Shown piece after piece: positions 36,904 through 46,186 of a DNA stretch of 64,000 nt; position 1 is the stretch's first letter; each line of letters starts with the position of its first letter. The notes below the pieces were generated by a model that was not told the origin of the DNA, did not search any database, and worked only from the letters and a program-made list of their open reading frames with translations. The position numbers and the translations under genes are program-made. The DNA comes from Pseudobacillus lumedeiriae (GTDB taxonomy: Bacteria; Bacillota; Bacilli; Bacillales; Domibacillaceae): assembly GCF_044891285.1 (NCBI RefSeq), contig NZ_JAUIYO010000001.1, forward strand, positions 611,241-675,240. Direction: 5' to 3'.

Positions 36904-37857
36904 ATGACACTCAATCCGTTTCCCTATGCAAGCGATCATAAACGTTATCATACATGGAATTACCATTTACGAAGTCATTTCGGACATAAAGTGTTTAAAG
37001 TCGCATTAGACGGAGGTTTTGACTGCCCCAATCGCGACGGCACTGTAGCATTCGGAGGATGTACATTTTGCAGTGCAGCCGGTTCCGGAGACTTTGCCGG
37101 CAGCCGTGCGGATGATCTTGTCAAACAGTTTAACGATATAAAAGGAAAGATGCATCGTAAATGGAAAGATGGCAAATACATGGCGTATTTTCAAGCGTAT
37201 ACAAATACACACGCCCCTGTAGATGTACTGCGGGAAAAATATGAAACAGTCTTACATCAAGAAGGGGTCGTCGGCTTGTCAATTGCTACACGTCCGGACT
37301 GCCTTCCAGATGACGTCGTTGACTACTTGGCCCAATTGAATGAAAGAACGTATTTATGGGTTGAACTTGGATTACAGACCGTTCACGAAAAAACAGCCAA
37401 TCTCATTAACCGTGCACATGACTTTCCATCCTATGAACAAGGCGTAGAAAAGTTACGCAAACACGGCATCCGTATTTGTTCCCATATTATTAACGGCCTG
37501 CCGCTCGAGACACCAGCAATGATGATGGAAACCGCTCAGGCGGTCGCTAAGCTTGACGTGCAAGGAATTAAAATCCATTTGCTTCACTTATTAAAAGGCA
37601 CGCCAATGGTCAAGCAATATGAAAAAGGGCTGCTTGAATTTTTATCGTTCGAGGATTATGTCCATCTCGTTTGTGATCAGTTAGAAATCTTACCGCCGGA
37701 CATGATCATCCACCGCATCACCGGCGACGGTCCCATCAACTTAATGATCGGACCGATGTGGAGCGTAAATAAATGGGACGTGCTGAATGCTATTGATGCT
37801 GAACTGAAGCGGCGAAACAGCTGGCAGGGGAAAAAATATAGCTGTCCCATCGTGTAA
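36904..37857 (+). CDS. ytqA: TIGR01212-type radical SAM protein YtqA
   Basis: 317-residue radical SAM protein. Cluster cysteines are in FDCPNRDGTVAFGGCTFCS (a C-x11-C-x2-C arrangement). The ATG at 36904 (MTLNPFPYASDHKRYHTW) has GAGAGGA upstream at good spacing, better than the upstream TTG. Work on B. subtilis has linked YtqA and the neighbouring methyltransferase YtqB to the mnm5s2U pathway of tRNA wobble uridine modification (from memory). In B. subtilis ytqB follows directly; here it is 6.6 kb away. Confidence 0.9.
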   Translation: MTLNPFPYASDHKRYHTWNYHLRSHFGHKVFKVALDGGFDCPNRDGTVAFGGCTFCSAAGSGDFAGSRADDLVKQFNDIKGKMHRKWKDGKYMAYFQAYTNTHAPVDVLREKYETVLHQEGVVGLSIATRPDCLPDDVVDYLAQLNERTYLWVELGLQTVHEKTANLINRAHDFPSYEQGVEKLRKHGIRICSHIINGLPLETPAMMMETAQAVAKLDVQGIKIHLLHLLKGTPMVKQYEKGLLEFLSFEDYVHLVCDQLEILPPDMIIHRITGDGPINLMIGPMWSVNKWDVLNAIDAELKRRNSWQGKKYSCPIV

Positions 37858-37867
37858 ATAAAGGCTA

Positions 37868-37942
37868 TGTTCAACCTGCCTGTTGATTTCCAATGAGGAC
37901 TCTCTCCCTCCGCTCCAATCGCCAATAATCATTCACATAACT
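37868..37942 (+). repeat. Dispersed intergenic repeat, copy 3
   Basis: GTTCAACCTGCCTGTTGATT, TCCAATGAGGACTCTCTCCC, CGCTCCAATCGCCAATAATC, CATTCACATAACTAA. Related to copies at 10, 22177 and 61507. It lies exactly at the join between ytqA and the accessory block. Confidence 0.6.
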
Positions 37943-37949
37943 AAACAAA

Positions 37950-37997
37950 AAGGCCGCATCCAAAAGTTGATAACAAAACAACTTTTAGATGCGGCCT
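37950..37997 (-). terminator. Terminator of the sspH-type gene
   Basis: AGGCCGCATC, one mismatch, AAAAGTTG pair with CAACTTTT, AGATGCGGCCT. The minus strand continues TTTTTGTTTAG. It could also end ytqA transcripts. Confidence 0.88.
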
Positions 37998-38006
37998 CTT
38001 CCTATA

Positions 38007-38192
38007 TTATTTCTCTTCCTCAACTAAATCCGCAATGGCGACCTGTGTTCTTTCCTCTAACGGTCCTCGTAAATGAACAGTGGCCATTTTCTCATCTTCA
38101 TGCAGCTCATCAATCCAGACAGAAGTACCTTGGAATGTTACATCAATATCTGCCGATGAAGAAAAAATTTGCTTTGCACGTTTTACATCCAT
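38007..38192 (-). CDS. sspH: H-type small acid-soluble spore protein
   Basis: 61-residue protein starting MDVKRAKQIFSSSADIDVTF, matching the SspH family (RA(K)xI...V.FQG..V.I). SASPs of this class are made in the forespore and stored in the spore core. A GGGAGG site precedes the ATG. It is a monocistronic gene with its own terminator. It is one of the genes inserted between ytqA and ytqB. Confidence 0.88.
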   Translation of the reverse strand: MDVKRAKQIFSSSADIDVTFQGTSVWIDELHEDEKMATVHLRGPLEERTQVAIADLVEEEK

Positions 38193-38260
38193 TACGCTTA
38201 CCTCCCAAATCGTGTGATCGGTTTATTTTGTGAAGGTAAGTTCATTTTATACACCAAAGC

Positions 38261-38308
38261 AAAAAAGACCGGCTCTGCTGCTTTACAGCATTGAAACCGA
38301 TCTCTTTT
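38261..38308 (-). terminator. Terminator of the homocysteine methyltransferase gene
   Basis: On the minus strand AGATCGGTT and AGCCGGTCT pair with G-U wobbles, with GCTG/CAGC as an upper stem, then six T residues. Confidence 0.7.
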
Positions 38309-38314
38309 GACCTA

Positions 38315-39259
38315 TCACCTATCCCGCCTTGACCATTCAGAGATAGTTTTTATATTTTCTGGTTTTGTTCGACAGCATCCACCGATCAATCGGGCGCCGC
38401 ACTCGTACCATTCTTGAATACGGCTTTCATAAGATTCTCTTGCTGGAGCTCCGGACCAGGTTTTCGTCGAGGCATCGTATATCTCCCCTAAGTTCGGATA
38501 AACGATGATGGGCTTTTTTGTATGTTGAACTGTTTCTTTAATTAGCGGCGATATGTATTCAGGTGATGTGCAGTTTATTCCGATCGCAGCCACTTGTTCG
38601 TGCGCATCCAGCCACGCTGCACACTCACCGATAGGAATTCCGCTGCTAATACGGCTTTCATCCTTTGCACTAAAACTAATCCACGCATATGTCCCTGGGA
38701 ATTCTTCTTCTAATAATCTAACGATAGCTTTAGCTTCCAGCATATTAGGGATCGTTTCACATGCCAGCACTTCCGCCCCTGCATCAATTAATGCTTTCAT
38801 ACGCCATCTATGAAAGGCTATTAACTCATCTTCTGTAACTGTATAATCTCCTCGATATTCCGAACCATCCGCAAGAAATGCACCATAAGGGCCTACTGAA
38901 GCCGCTATAATCGGTTTCGGACGATTCCCCTGATGTTCAAGGTTATTCCAAAATTCATCTCGTGCGTCCCGAGCTATTCGAACAGATTCCTGAATGAGAT
39001 GTAACGTTTCCTCTTTGCACAATCCATGTTGGGCAAAACCTTCGATTGTCGCTTGATAACTAGCTGTGATCGCACAATCAGCACCAGCATTAAAATAATC
39101 CATATGCACTTGCTTAATGATCTCCGGGTTCTCCATCAGCACTTTAGCTGACCAAAGACTATTGTTCAAATCACAGCCATGGCGTTCAAGCTCAGTAGCC
39201 ATCGCCCCATCTAGTACGATCATTGGAAATGCCTTTAAAATATTGTCTATAGGATTCAT
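38315..39259 (-). CDS. mmuM: Homocysteine S-methyltransferase
   Basis: 314-residue zinc methyltransferase that makes methionine from homocysteine and S-methylmethionine or SAM. Zinc cysteines are in GINCTSPEYI and GGCCRTKPENI. The ATG at 39259 (MNPIDNIL) has GGAGGG in front; six more codons are open without a site. It lies 41 bases behind a gene for an amino-acid binding protein, so the two are probably co-transcribed. No SAM riboswitch or permease is found next to it. Confidence 0.9.
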   Translation of the reverse strand: MNPIDNILKAFPMIVLDGAMATELERHGCDLNNSLWSAKVLMENPEIIKQVHMDYFNAGADCAITASYQATIEGFAQHGLCKEETLHLIQESVRIARDARDEFWNNLEHQGNRPKPIIAASVGPYGAFLADGSEYRGDYTVTEDELIAFHRWRMKALIDAGAEVLACETIPNMLEAKAIVRLLEEEFPGTYAWISFSAKDESRISSGIPIGECAAWLDAHEQVAAIGINCTSPEYISPLIKETVQHTKKPIIVYPNLGEIYDASTKTWSGAPARESYESRIQEWYECGARLIGGCCRTKPENIKTISEWSRRDR

Positions 39260-39300
39260 TGTCGTCCCTCCAGTCATTGTGCTATTCTTCCTATCAGTAA

Positions 39301-40119
39301 CTATTTTGCTGCTTGCAATGCTTCTATGTTAGGTTTTGTTCCCATCCATTTTTCATATATTTTACTATACGTCCCATTTGCAATAACCTCTTTAAGCGCC
39401 TGATCAACTTTAGCCGTTAATTCACTGTCTTTAGGCAGCATCAATCCATAAAATTCTGCATCAAAATTCTTGTGGTCTTCAAACGTTTTGAAATGTTCTT
39501 TCGGATTATTTTTCAAATATTCATTGATGACCGTATTATCAGCGATCACTGCTTCAACAGCACCATTTTTCAACGACATAATAGATACTACATCGCTTTC
39601 GTACTTTTTAATATCGGGATTATTTTTCCCTAAGATCTGTTCTGCTGCCATTTGACCCGTTGAGCCATTTAACACCCCTACTGTTAAGCCTTTTAAATCA
39701 TTCGCATTTTGAACCGCAGCATCTTCTTTCGTCATAATCATATGCGTAGATTGATAATATGGAGATGAAAAATCAAATGTTTGTTTACGTTCATCGTTCA
39801 CTGTAATCGCACAGACTGCCATATCAAGTTGGCTGCCCTGGCGTGTCCCTTCAAACAGGGCATCCCATCCCATATTTTTCACTTCATATTCATAACCAGC
39901 TTCTTTCATAACGGCATCTACAACGTCAATATCGAAACCGACAATCTTCCCTTTATCCATATAGGTAAACGGTGCATAAGCTGCATCAGTCCCTACGATT
40001 ACCTTCTCTTTCGCATCTTCACTGCCTGTTTCTGTTTTTTCTTGTCCACAAGCTGAGACGAAAGCTAATAAACTTGCCATACCTAATGCTAAAATCCCTT
40101 TACTCACGCGCTTTCTCAT
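39301..40119 (-). CDS. Amino-acid ABC transporter substrate-binding lipoprotein
   Basis: 272-residue family 3 solute-binding protein. The signal peptide ends in the lipobox FVSACG with the lipidated cysteine near position 25. The domain begins KVIVGTDAAYAPFTYMDKG and includes GFDIDVVDAVMKEAGY, typical of polar amino-acid receptors. No permease or ATPase gene is close, so it would have to use a transporter encoded elsewhere. Being upstream of mmuM suggests S-methylmethionine, methionine or a similar ligand, an inference only. Confidence 0.88.
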   Translation of the reverse strand: MRKRVSKGILALGMASLLAFVSACGQEKTETGSEDAKEKVIVGTDAAYAPFTYMDKGKIVGFDIDVVDAVMKEAGYEYEVKNMGWDALFEGTRQGSQLDMAVCAITVNDERKQTFDFSSPYYQSTHMIMTKEDAAVQNANDLKGLTVGVLNGSTGQMAAEQILGKNNPDIKKYESDVVSIMSLKNGAVEAVIADNTVINEYLKNNPKEHFKTFEDHKNFDAEFYGLMLPKDSELTAKVDQALKEVIANGTYSKIYEKWMGTKPNIEALQAAK

Positions 40120-40281
40120 AAATCTTCCTCCTAAAACTGCTGTAATAAAAATTAAAATGCAAATTTTACAATTGAGCGATTATTCTAAAAACCACACAAG
40201 CTTAATAATACATGGCTCTACATTTTTTTCAAAGATTAATTTTTTATCTATTTCTGTCTGCAAACAGCTGCTGTCACCACA

Positions 40282-40316
40282 GAAAAAGACCGGCACACGA
40301 GCAGCCGGTCTTTTTC
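40282..40316. terminator. Bidirectional terminator behind the TPR/C39 gene
   Basis: GAAAAAGACCGGC and GCCGGTCTTTTTC form a perfect 13-bp stem around ACACGAGCA. It ends the large minus-strand gene 4 bases past its stop. Confidence 0.9.
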
Positions 40317-40319
40317 TCA

Positions 40320-43300
40320 CTATACTTTAAGCCATTCTGCAACCTCTGGATTGTCCTTGGCTATTTCTTCTAATCGTCTATTCACACACTCCCGCATTTG
40401 TTCTGGTATCCGATCTAAATGCCATTTTGCTTCTTGCGGCTGCTCCATTTCAAGATGCACGAGTATTCTTCCAATATAGCCCTCTTTTTTATATGGGGCT
40501 CCTTTAATAAGTTCTTCATATCCTGCCAGTGCATCCTCCAGCTGGCCAAGGAATAGAAAAGAATCGGCCAGCATTTCCCGGACCTCTCCATCAGACGGAT
40601 GGCGTTCCTTTAATAAAAGAAGATGTTCCTGCGCTTCTTTCATGTACTTTTCTTTTCCTGTTTCTGTTCCATAGCCCAGCGCTATGGCTGCTGCTTTAAA
40701 ACGCAAATTGTCATCTTCACAGCGGGAGAGATAACGTTTCAGCACCTTCACCGCATCATCTGCCACATCCCTCTCTACGTAAAAGGAGGCCAGCCGGTCG
40801 TAGCTTTGAGGATGATCGGGATCTAATTCAATTGCTTTTTCGTATAAAGCAGCAACCGCGCCAATCAAGCCAATTGTTTTTAATCCTCCAGTGATTTTTT
40901 TCCACAATCCGCTCTTCTCTTTCTCCACTTCTTCATCCACATAAGGAATAAGGGCATTGCCGCTGTTTCTATAGACAGCTGCTGCGTCTTTCGATGACAG
41001 TTCCATCTGTTTAATGATTTTTTCGATTTTGAGAAGTTTCTTAGAATGGTAAAGAGCTTCCATCCATGCCCCATATAGCCCTTCATTGTCCGGTTCTTCT
41101 TGAATGAGTATTTCCATTAAGGCCAGCGCATCTTTTTCCCGCCCGCTTCGGGCATACAACGCCGCTAGTTTAGCTTTTAGTTCAGCTGATTCCTCTTTTT
41201 CCAGCAGGCCGACCGCTTCTTCAATCTCCAGCACTTCACTCAACGCTTGAAGCCGCCATTCTTCATCGATCGTCCCTTGTAGATATTCGAGGTGATGCTG
41301 CAATTTTTTCCGCTCATCAGGAGAAGACATCCATTCTGCTAATTGCTCAACATCACATGTTTGCGGCATTATCTCAAATACGCGGAATCGATGCTTTTTC
41401 GCCTTGTCGATGCTGTCCATTTCTTCATACACGTACGCCAGTTCCTCATGAGCAGCTGTAAAATCGGGATCAATCGTCAAGCATTCGAGTAAATGATGCT
41501 CGGCAGAGGTGTATTCTTCTAACGTCCGGTACAGTTTGCCGAGACGGTAATGCGGAAACGTGCTCTCATTATCAAGTGCCGCTGCCTCTAGTAAAAGCCT
41601 TTCAGCAAGTGTCACATTCTCCAGCTGTTCATGAAAAATCGCTTCATAGCAGTAAAGATCACTTAACGGATAGCGGGCACGAAGCTTTTGTAAAAATGCT
41701 AATGCACGATGAATAAATGGCGTATCTTCCACATAATCGACATACATCGAAACATGCTCCGCCAATCCGCCTCCTTCTAGAAGGCCCGCTTCCATAAAGT
41801 CAAAGCCGATTTCCTGTTCTCTGTCTCCGTCCGCTTCTTCAATCATCATCGCGCCAGCCCGTACATACATATCCGGATTTTCAGAAGGCTCAGCGTAACA
41901 GTGAATGGCTTGTTCTGCCCGCTGCCAATCTCCTTGTTTAATTATCGACTGTGCCTCGTACACAACCGCCAGCAGTTCTCCATCGGTATCAAGCTGAACG
42001 GCCCGCTTATAAGCTTCTTCTGCGTGATCGTACATCTCCCGTCCCATTCTTGTATGACCGACATGCAGCCAAAGAAGGCCCGTTTCCTCTTCCGGCACAG
42101 CATCCTCTGCTCCGATACGTAAATACGCTTCCGCTCGTTCCCACTTTTCTTCGCTCATACGAATTTCAGCAATACGCAAATATGGATAGGGAACAGCTGG
42201 ATTCATCTCGATTGCACGCTTTAACCATTGAACCGCTCGTTTATCTCTCATTTCCATGTAACAATGACCAATTTCATACACGTAGTAATGATCATCTGGA
42301 TAGTCTTCAGATAACTCTTCAAAGATAGACAGCGCTTCCTGAATCGCTCCTGACTCAAACAAAATGACCGCATAAGTGGAACGGATAAATTCATCTGTTT
42401 CTGCCTGTTCAAGTGCAACGAGCGCCCACTGCTGTGCCAGCTGAAACTGCGAAAAATCAGCATAGCATCGTGCTAAATACGCATAAGCGGATGGTTGAAA
42501 TGGATCTTTTTCAAGCGATCGCTTTAAGTGCAAAATCGCTTGCTCGGTTTGATCATTCTGATAGTCTACTACACCAAGGAGGAAATAAGCGTAAGCATTT
42601 TTCCTCTTCACCCCATTCATCACCCGCTGAAATTCCTCGCCCGTCTGCTCATGCATGTAATAAGAATGAGCAATGAGAAGCCGTGCTTCTTCATCCGCTT
42701 CTCCAAACCGCTCTGTCACATGATCAATCCATTTGTTAAGCAGCGATTTAGCTTTTGCATGCTGAATCCTCGTTAACCCGATAATCGACGCAAATATCTC
42801 CTGATCGTTTTCCACTAAATAAGCAAGGAACTCATCCAACAGATCATCCGTCTCTTGCTCCAGCTTGTCTAAGTAGAGAAAAAGTCGTTGAAAAAACTGA
42901 TGATCCTGTTCATTTAAGCAGGCAAGCAGCGCTTTTTTTTCCTCCTGAACGAATACGATCGATAATTGATCCTTCAGCCGGTACGTGTGGGCTGCTTCTT
43001 CATAAGGAACCATTAAGACCTCCAGCTCATTCGGGTCTTGCACGAGCAGCACGCCGAGCCGGTCATCGTAACCGACAACGAGCTGAACGTGTGAACTGTT
43101 TTCAATCAACAGATCAAGCATGACTGGATAGCCCGCATGAATGAAATGTTTGTACAACTCGATCGTTCCTTTGAAAAAGGCTGATGAAAACCCGAGAGAT
43201 GCCATGTAATCAATGGCCGTCGTCAGCTTTGATCCAGTCACATCGAAAACGTGCTGGGCAATTTCATCTTGTGACACTGTTTGTCCCGCCGCTTGCAGAA

Positions 43301-44273
43301 TCATCGAAAGCGCTGCTGGTACACAGTAATTCAACTTTTGACGAATCGGCTGAATAGCTAATTCCCGATAAGCACCATTTGGATGAATCGTCCGCTCACT
43401 AAATACTGTCTTGTTTAAAACGGCATTATGTTCTATAATCCACTTTTGCAGCTCGTCCCATTTCCCAAGCCGATAAAGAGCTTCTGCTTTCAAATAAATA
43501 AAATAGTCGACATTCACATGAAAAGGATTTTCCTTATTCAAACGCTCAAAGCGATCAAGAATCTCCTGAAAATTGCCGAGGAGATGAAAAATGCGCATTT
43601 GTTCAAGTTGGAACACGGGGTGTCCTGGAAACTGACCTGCTCCCTTTTGCAGCACTTGCAGCGCTGCTTCGTGGCTTCCTTGTCTTGATAAAAGATCTGC
43701 ATAGACGAGCCAGCTCGCATCGCCGCGCTCATCAAATGACAAATCGAGCCCCTTTTTCACCTCTTGTTGGGCACGGACCCAATCATTTGTTTCCATATAA
43801 AAATCAGCTGTTTGGTCGGGTGAAAGAAAACCGCCTGCTTCTTCGATCAGGCAGATATATTCCATGGCTTCCCGATAGCGGTGCAGCTGACAAAGTGCCT
43901 TTACAAGCAAAAGATAGGCCGATTTTTTTTCTTCGATTGTCAATGAAGCGACATCTTCATCAAATAAACGCTGCTTCATTTTCGTTTCAGCCTCTAAGCT
44001 CCTGCCTTGGTCGAGTAAATTGTAGCAATACCATGAAAACGTTCGGACCGATTGAAACTGCTTATTCGCCATAGAAGCCAAAAACGTGCTATAGGCATAC
44101 ATTGCACCGGCATCTGCCAGCCGGATTAACCGATAATACTCATTCTCTGACTCCACTTGCTTGAGCCACTCACGTACAGCTTTATATGATTTTAACGTCC
44201 AAAGCTGCCCAATGGTATCGATGAGTTGTGACACAGTCTTAATTTGGGACGGCTTCGTTATTACTGTATTCAA
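40320..44273 (-). CDS. Giant TPR protein with embedded C39-like cysteine peptidase domain
   Basis: 1317 residues, no signal peptide or clear membrane segment, so probably cytoplasmic. Residues about 20-280 are TPR-like helical repeats. A C39-type papain fold follows: RQKLNYCVPAALSMIL with Gln312 and Cys317, NSSHVQLVVGYDD with His395, and LVQDPNE with Asp413, a plausible oxyanion Gln and Cys-His-Asp triad. From about 500 to the end there are more than fifteen TPR units (AYAYLARCYADFSQFQLAQQ, LDPDHPQSYDRLASFYVERD). It starts with TTG behind AAAGGGCG. No secretion transporter or leader-peptide gene is near, unlike C39 bacteriocin exporters. It might bind or cut a protein partner; the function is unknown. 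Confidence 0.88.
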   Translation of the reverse strand: MNTVITKPSQIKTVSQLIDTIGQLWTLKSYKAVREWLKQVESENEYYRLIRLADAGAMYAYSTFLASMANKQFQSVRTFSWYCYNLLDQGRSLEAETKMKQRLFDEDVASLTIEEKKSAYLLLVKALCQLHRYREAMEYICLIEEAGGFLSPDQTADFYMETNDWVRAQQEVKKGLDLSFDERGDASWLVYADLLSRQGSHEAALQVLQKGAGQFPGHPVFQLEQMRIFHLLGNFQEILDRFERLNKENPFHVNVDYFIYLKAEALYRLGKWDELQKWIIEHNAVLNKTVFSERTIHPNGAYRELAIQPIRQKLNYCVPAALSMILQAAGQTVSQDEIAQHVFDVTGSKLTTAIDYMASLGFSSAFFKGTIELYKHFIHAGYPVMLDLLIENSSHVQLVVGYDDRLGVLLVQDPNELEVLMVPYEEAAHTYRLKDQLSIVFVQEEKKALLACLNEQDHQFFQRLFLYLDKLEQETDDLLDEFLAYLVENDQEIFASIIGLTRIQHAKAKSLLNKWIDHVTERFGEADEEARLLIAHSYYMHEQTGEEFQRVMNGVKRKNAYAYFLLGVVDYQNDQTEQAILHLKRSLEKDPFQPSAYAYLARCYADFSQFQLAQQWALVALEQAETDEFIRSTYAVILFESGAIQEALSIFEELSEDYPDDHYYVYEIGHCYMEMRDKRAVQWLKRAIEMNPAVPYPYLRIAEIRMSEEKWERAEAYLRIGAEDAVPEEETGLLWLHVGHTRMGREMYDHAEEAYKRAVQLDTDGELLAVVYEAQSIIKQGDWQRAEQAIHCYAEPSENPDMYVRAGAMMIEEADGDREQEIGFDFMEAGLLEGGGLAEHVSMYVDYVEDTPFIHRALAFLQKLRARYPLSDLYCYEAIFHEQLENVTLAERLLLEAAALDNESTFPHYRLGKLYRTLEEYTSAEHHLLECLTIDPDFTAAHEELAYVYEEMDSIDKAKKHRFRVFEIMPQTCDVEQLAEWMSSPDERKKLQHHLEYLQGTIDEEWRLQALSEVLEIEEAVGLLEKEESAELKAKLAALYARSGREKDALALMEILIQEEPDNEGLYGAWMEALYHSKKLLKIEKIIKQMELSSKDAAAVYRNSGNALIPYVDEEVEKEKSGLWKKITGGLKTIGLIGAVAALYEKAIELDPDHPQSYDRLASFYVERDVADDAVKVLKRYLSRCEDDNLRFKAAAIALGYGTETGKEKYMKEAQEHLLLLKERHPSDGEVREMLADSFLFLGQLEDALAGYEELIKGAPYKKEGYIGRILVHLEMEQPQEAKWHLDRIPEQMRECVNRRLEEIAKDNPEVAEWLKV

Positions 44274-44417
44274 AAAGCAACGCCCTTTCTTTTTGTTTTT
44301 TTCCTATTACTACTATTCTATTGATTACGTCGATTATACCAACAATGACACATTTTAAGTATAATGATCAAGAATGATTTACCCATTCAGACATTGTAAA
44401 AAGGGAGCGATTGCCTC

Positions 44418-44990
44418 ATGAATTTGGATGGAATTTTGCCATTCGCCCGCAAGCTGCTTGAAAAAGTAGTAACAGAAGGAAGTGCGGTGATTGATGCAAC
44501 GGTTGGCAATGGCCATGATACGTTGTTTCTTGCCAAACTCGTCGGTGACAGCGGTCACGTATTCGGCTTCGATATTCAAGAACAAGCCCTGGCTAATACT
44601 GCTGCGCGCCTTCAGGAGCACGGCCTCAATGAACGTGTGACGTTATTCGCCCACGGCCATGAACAAGCAGCTGTCTGTATTCCCAATGAATGGCACGGCC
44701 GGCTGATAGGCTCTATTTTCAACCTCGGGTATTTACCAAAAGGAGATAAATCAATCGTCACTAAGCCCGATACAACGATTGCTGCAATAGAACAAATATT
44801 ATCGATGCTCGCTCCTGGCGGGATCATCGTTCTTGTCATTTATCACGGTCACGAGGAAGGAGCGGTAGAAAAAGAAAAGCTGATCAATTTCGCGGAACAA
44901 ATCGACCAGCAAAAAGCACATATTCTTCGTTATGAATTTATTAACCAGGCGAACAATCCGCCATTTATCGTGGCCATTGAAAAGAGATAG
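44418..44990 (+). CDS. ytqB: tRNA wobble-uridine methyltransferase YtqB (MnmM)
   Basis: 190-residue Rossmann-fold SAM methyltransferase (VIDATVGNGHDTLFLAKLV; SIFNLGYLPKGDK). In B. subtilis YtqB has been shown to methylate nm5s2U to mnm5s2U in tRNA and is called MnmM (from memory). GGGAGCG precedes the ATG. It is divergent from the TPR/C39 gene and convergent with ytpB. The usual neighbour ytqA is separated by the accessory block. Confidence 0.9.
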   Translation: MNLDGILPFARKLLEKVVTEGSAVIDATVGNGHDTLFLAKLVGDSGHVFGFDIQEQALANTAARLQEHGLNERVTLFAHGHEQAAVCIPNEWHGRLIGSIFNLGYLPKGDKSIVTKPDTTIAAIEQILSMLAPGGIIVLVIYHGHEEGAVEKEKLINFAEQIDQQKAHILRYEFINQANNPPFIVAIEKR

Positions 44991-45031
44991 GGGAACTGCT
45001 TGGATGGGATGACAGTCATCGTAGATCTTAA

Positions 45032-45081
45032 AAGGGGGGTGACTCAAACGAATCTTACATTTTGGCTTTGAGTCATCCCTT
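45032..45081. terminator. Hairpin between ytqB and ytpB
   Basis: AAGGGGGGTGACTCAAA and TTTGAGTCATCCCTT pair almost fully around an 18-base loop. The minus strand continues TTTTAAG, so it can end ytpB transcripts and probably ytqB ones. Confidence 0.7.
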
Positions 45082-45088
45082 GATCCGC

Positions 45089-46177
45089 CTATCCCTTCCT
45101 AATGAACAGCTGCGGAAATGCCCGCTGTACCCGTCTGTATGTTCGGCCGTTCCAGTAAAAAAAGCGGCTGGCTGCCCCGCCTTTATGAATGACCTTCTTG
45201 GATATTTGCCGGATGCGCCTCTGCTCAAACACTTTATTATCCGATAAGTAAAGGCCAAGGAGCCCACGGTTAATCAACTTATGAAACTGAGCATGGGGCA
45301 GTCCTTTTATATGCTTATCTGCCTGTTCGATAAAATGCTCCAGCCGCTCAAACAACCTTTGTTCGGTTGGATAATAAAAACAAAAGTTCAAATCCCCGCC
45401 TTCCTGATCTTCCTGCTGATCAATAAAGTAATCAAGCAAAATGTGAAGCCCTTGAATATAAGGAAAATAACTGTTTCTTATTTGCCGCGCCTGCTCGGTA
45501 CTTAACGGAGCATTCAAGCTATATGACACTAAACAAAAAATGGCGAGCGTAGAGCCGGCACAGGCAGAGAATTCATACCACTCCATATTGGGCAGCTCGT
45601 GGCGGTACTCTTCAAACCAGGAGATGAGGCGTTCCTCCCTCTCTTCCTTCTTCACATGCTTATGTATTTGCAAATCACAATAATAGCGGCATAACTCGTT
45701 AAGGTGAGGAACAATGACTTTGTATCCTTCCATTCCGACAAGCACAGATCGGCACGTTTCTACAAGCTTAGCTAAGTAACCGCCATCGTCCTTATCGTCC
45801 CGGAAGCGATAATAACCACGAAGCGGAGGTCCCGGTGACAATGCATCTTCCATTGATTCATGAAGCGCAGAGAAATCTGCCGGATCAAGTGATGTGCTGC
45901 GATCACAAAGATTGTCCAGATAATCACTGATCGTCTGGTAAGCCACAATAAAACGAACCGCTTCTAGAAGCCTTTTCTCTGATAACAGCGCCAACACGGA
46001 CCCTCCCTCACAATGAAAGGTTTTATGCTCGATACTTGCTAAAGCCTGCCGGCGCAGTTCCTCATTCGGAATCTTCGCCGCCTGCTCTTTCCAATACTGC
46101 AGCTGTTCGTGAACGAGAGGGAATACTTTCTTATAAATACTGTGCATTAAATGAAGCGGCCCCATAGGGATAGACAT
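45089..46177 (-). CDS. ytpB: Tetraprenyl-beta-curcumene synthase YtpB (DUF2600)
   Basis: 362-residue all-helical terpene synthase of the DUF2600 family that cyclises all-trans-tetraprenyl diphosphate in sesquarterpene synthesis. The aspartate-rich stretches TISDYLDNLCDRSTS and FRDDKDDGG agree with metal-bound diphosphate binding. It follows ytpA by 9 bases on the same strand, as in B. subtilis. GAGGTGAAG precedes the ATG. Confidence 0.9.
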   Translation of the reverse strand: MSIPMGPLHLMHSIYKKVFPLVHEQLQYWKEQAAKIPNEELRRQALASIEHKTFHCEGGSVLALLSEKRLLEAVRFIVAYQTISDYLDNLCDRSTSLDPADFSALHESMEDALSPGPPLRGYYRFRDDKDDGGYLAKLVETCRSVLVGMEGYKVIVPHLNELCRYYCDLQIHKHVKKEEREERLISWFEEYRHELPNMEWYEFSACAGSTLAIFCLVSYSLNAPLSTEQARQIRNSYFPYIQGLHILLDYFIDQQEDQEGGDLNFCFYYPTEQRLFERLEHFIEQADKHIKGLPHAQFHKLINRGLLGLYLSDNKVFEQRRIRQISKKVIHKGGAASRFFYWNGRTYRRVQRAFPQLFIRKG

Positions 46178-46186
46178 TTCTTCACC

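Noticed and set aside
40120..40281. Possible SAM riboswitch before the binding-protein/mmuM pair
   Set aside because: None of the S-box blocks seen before metK occurs here.
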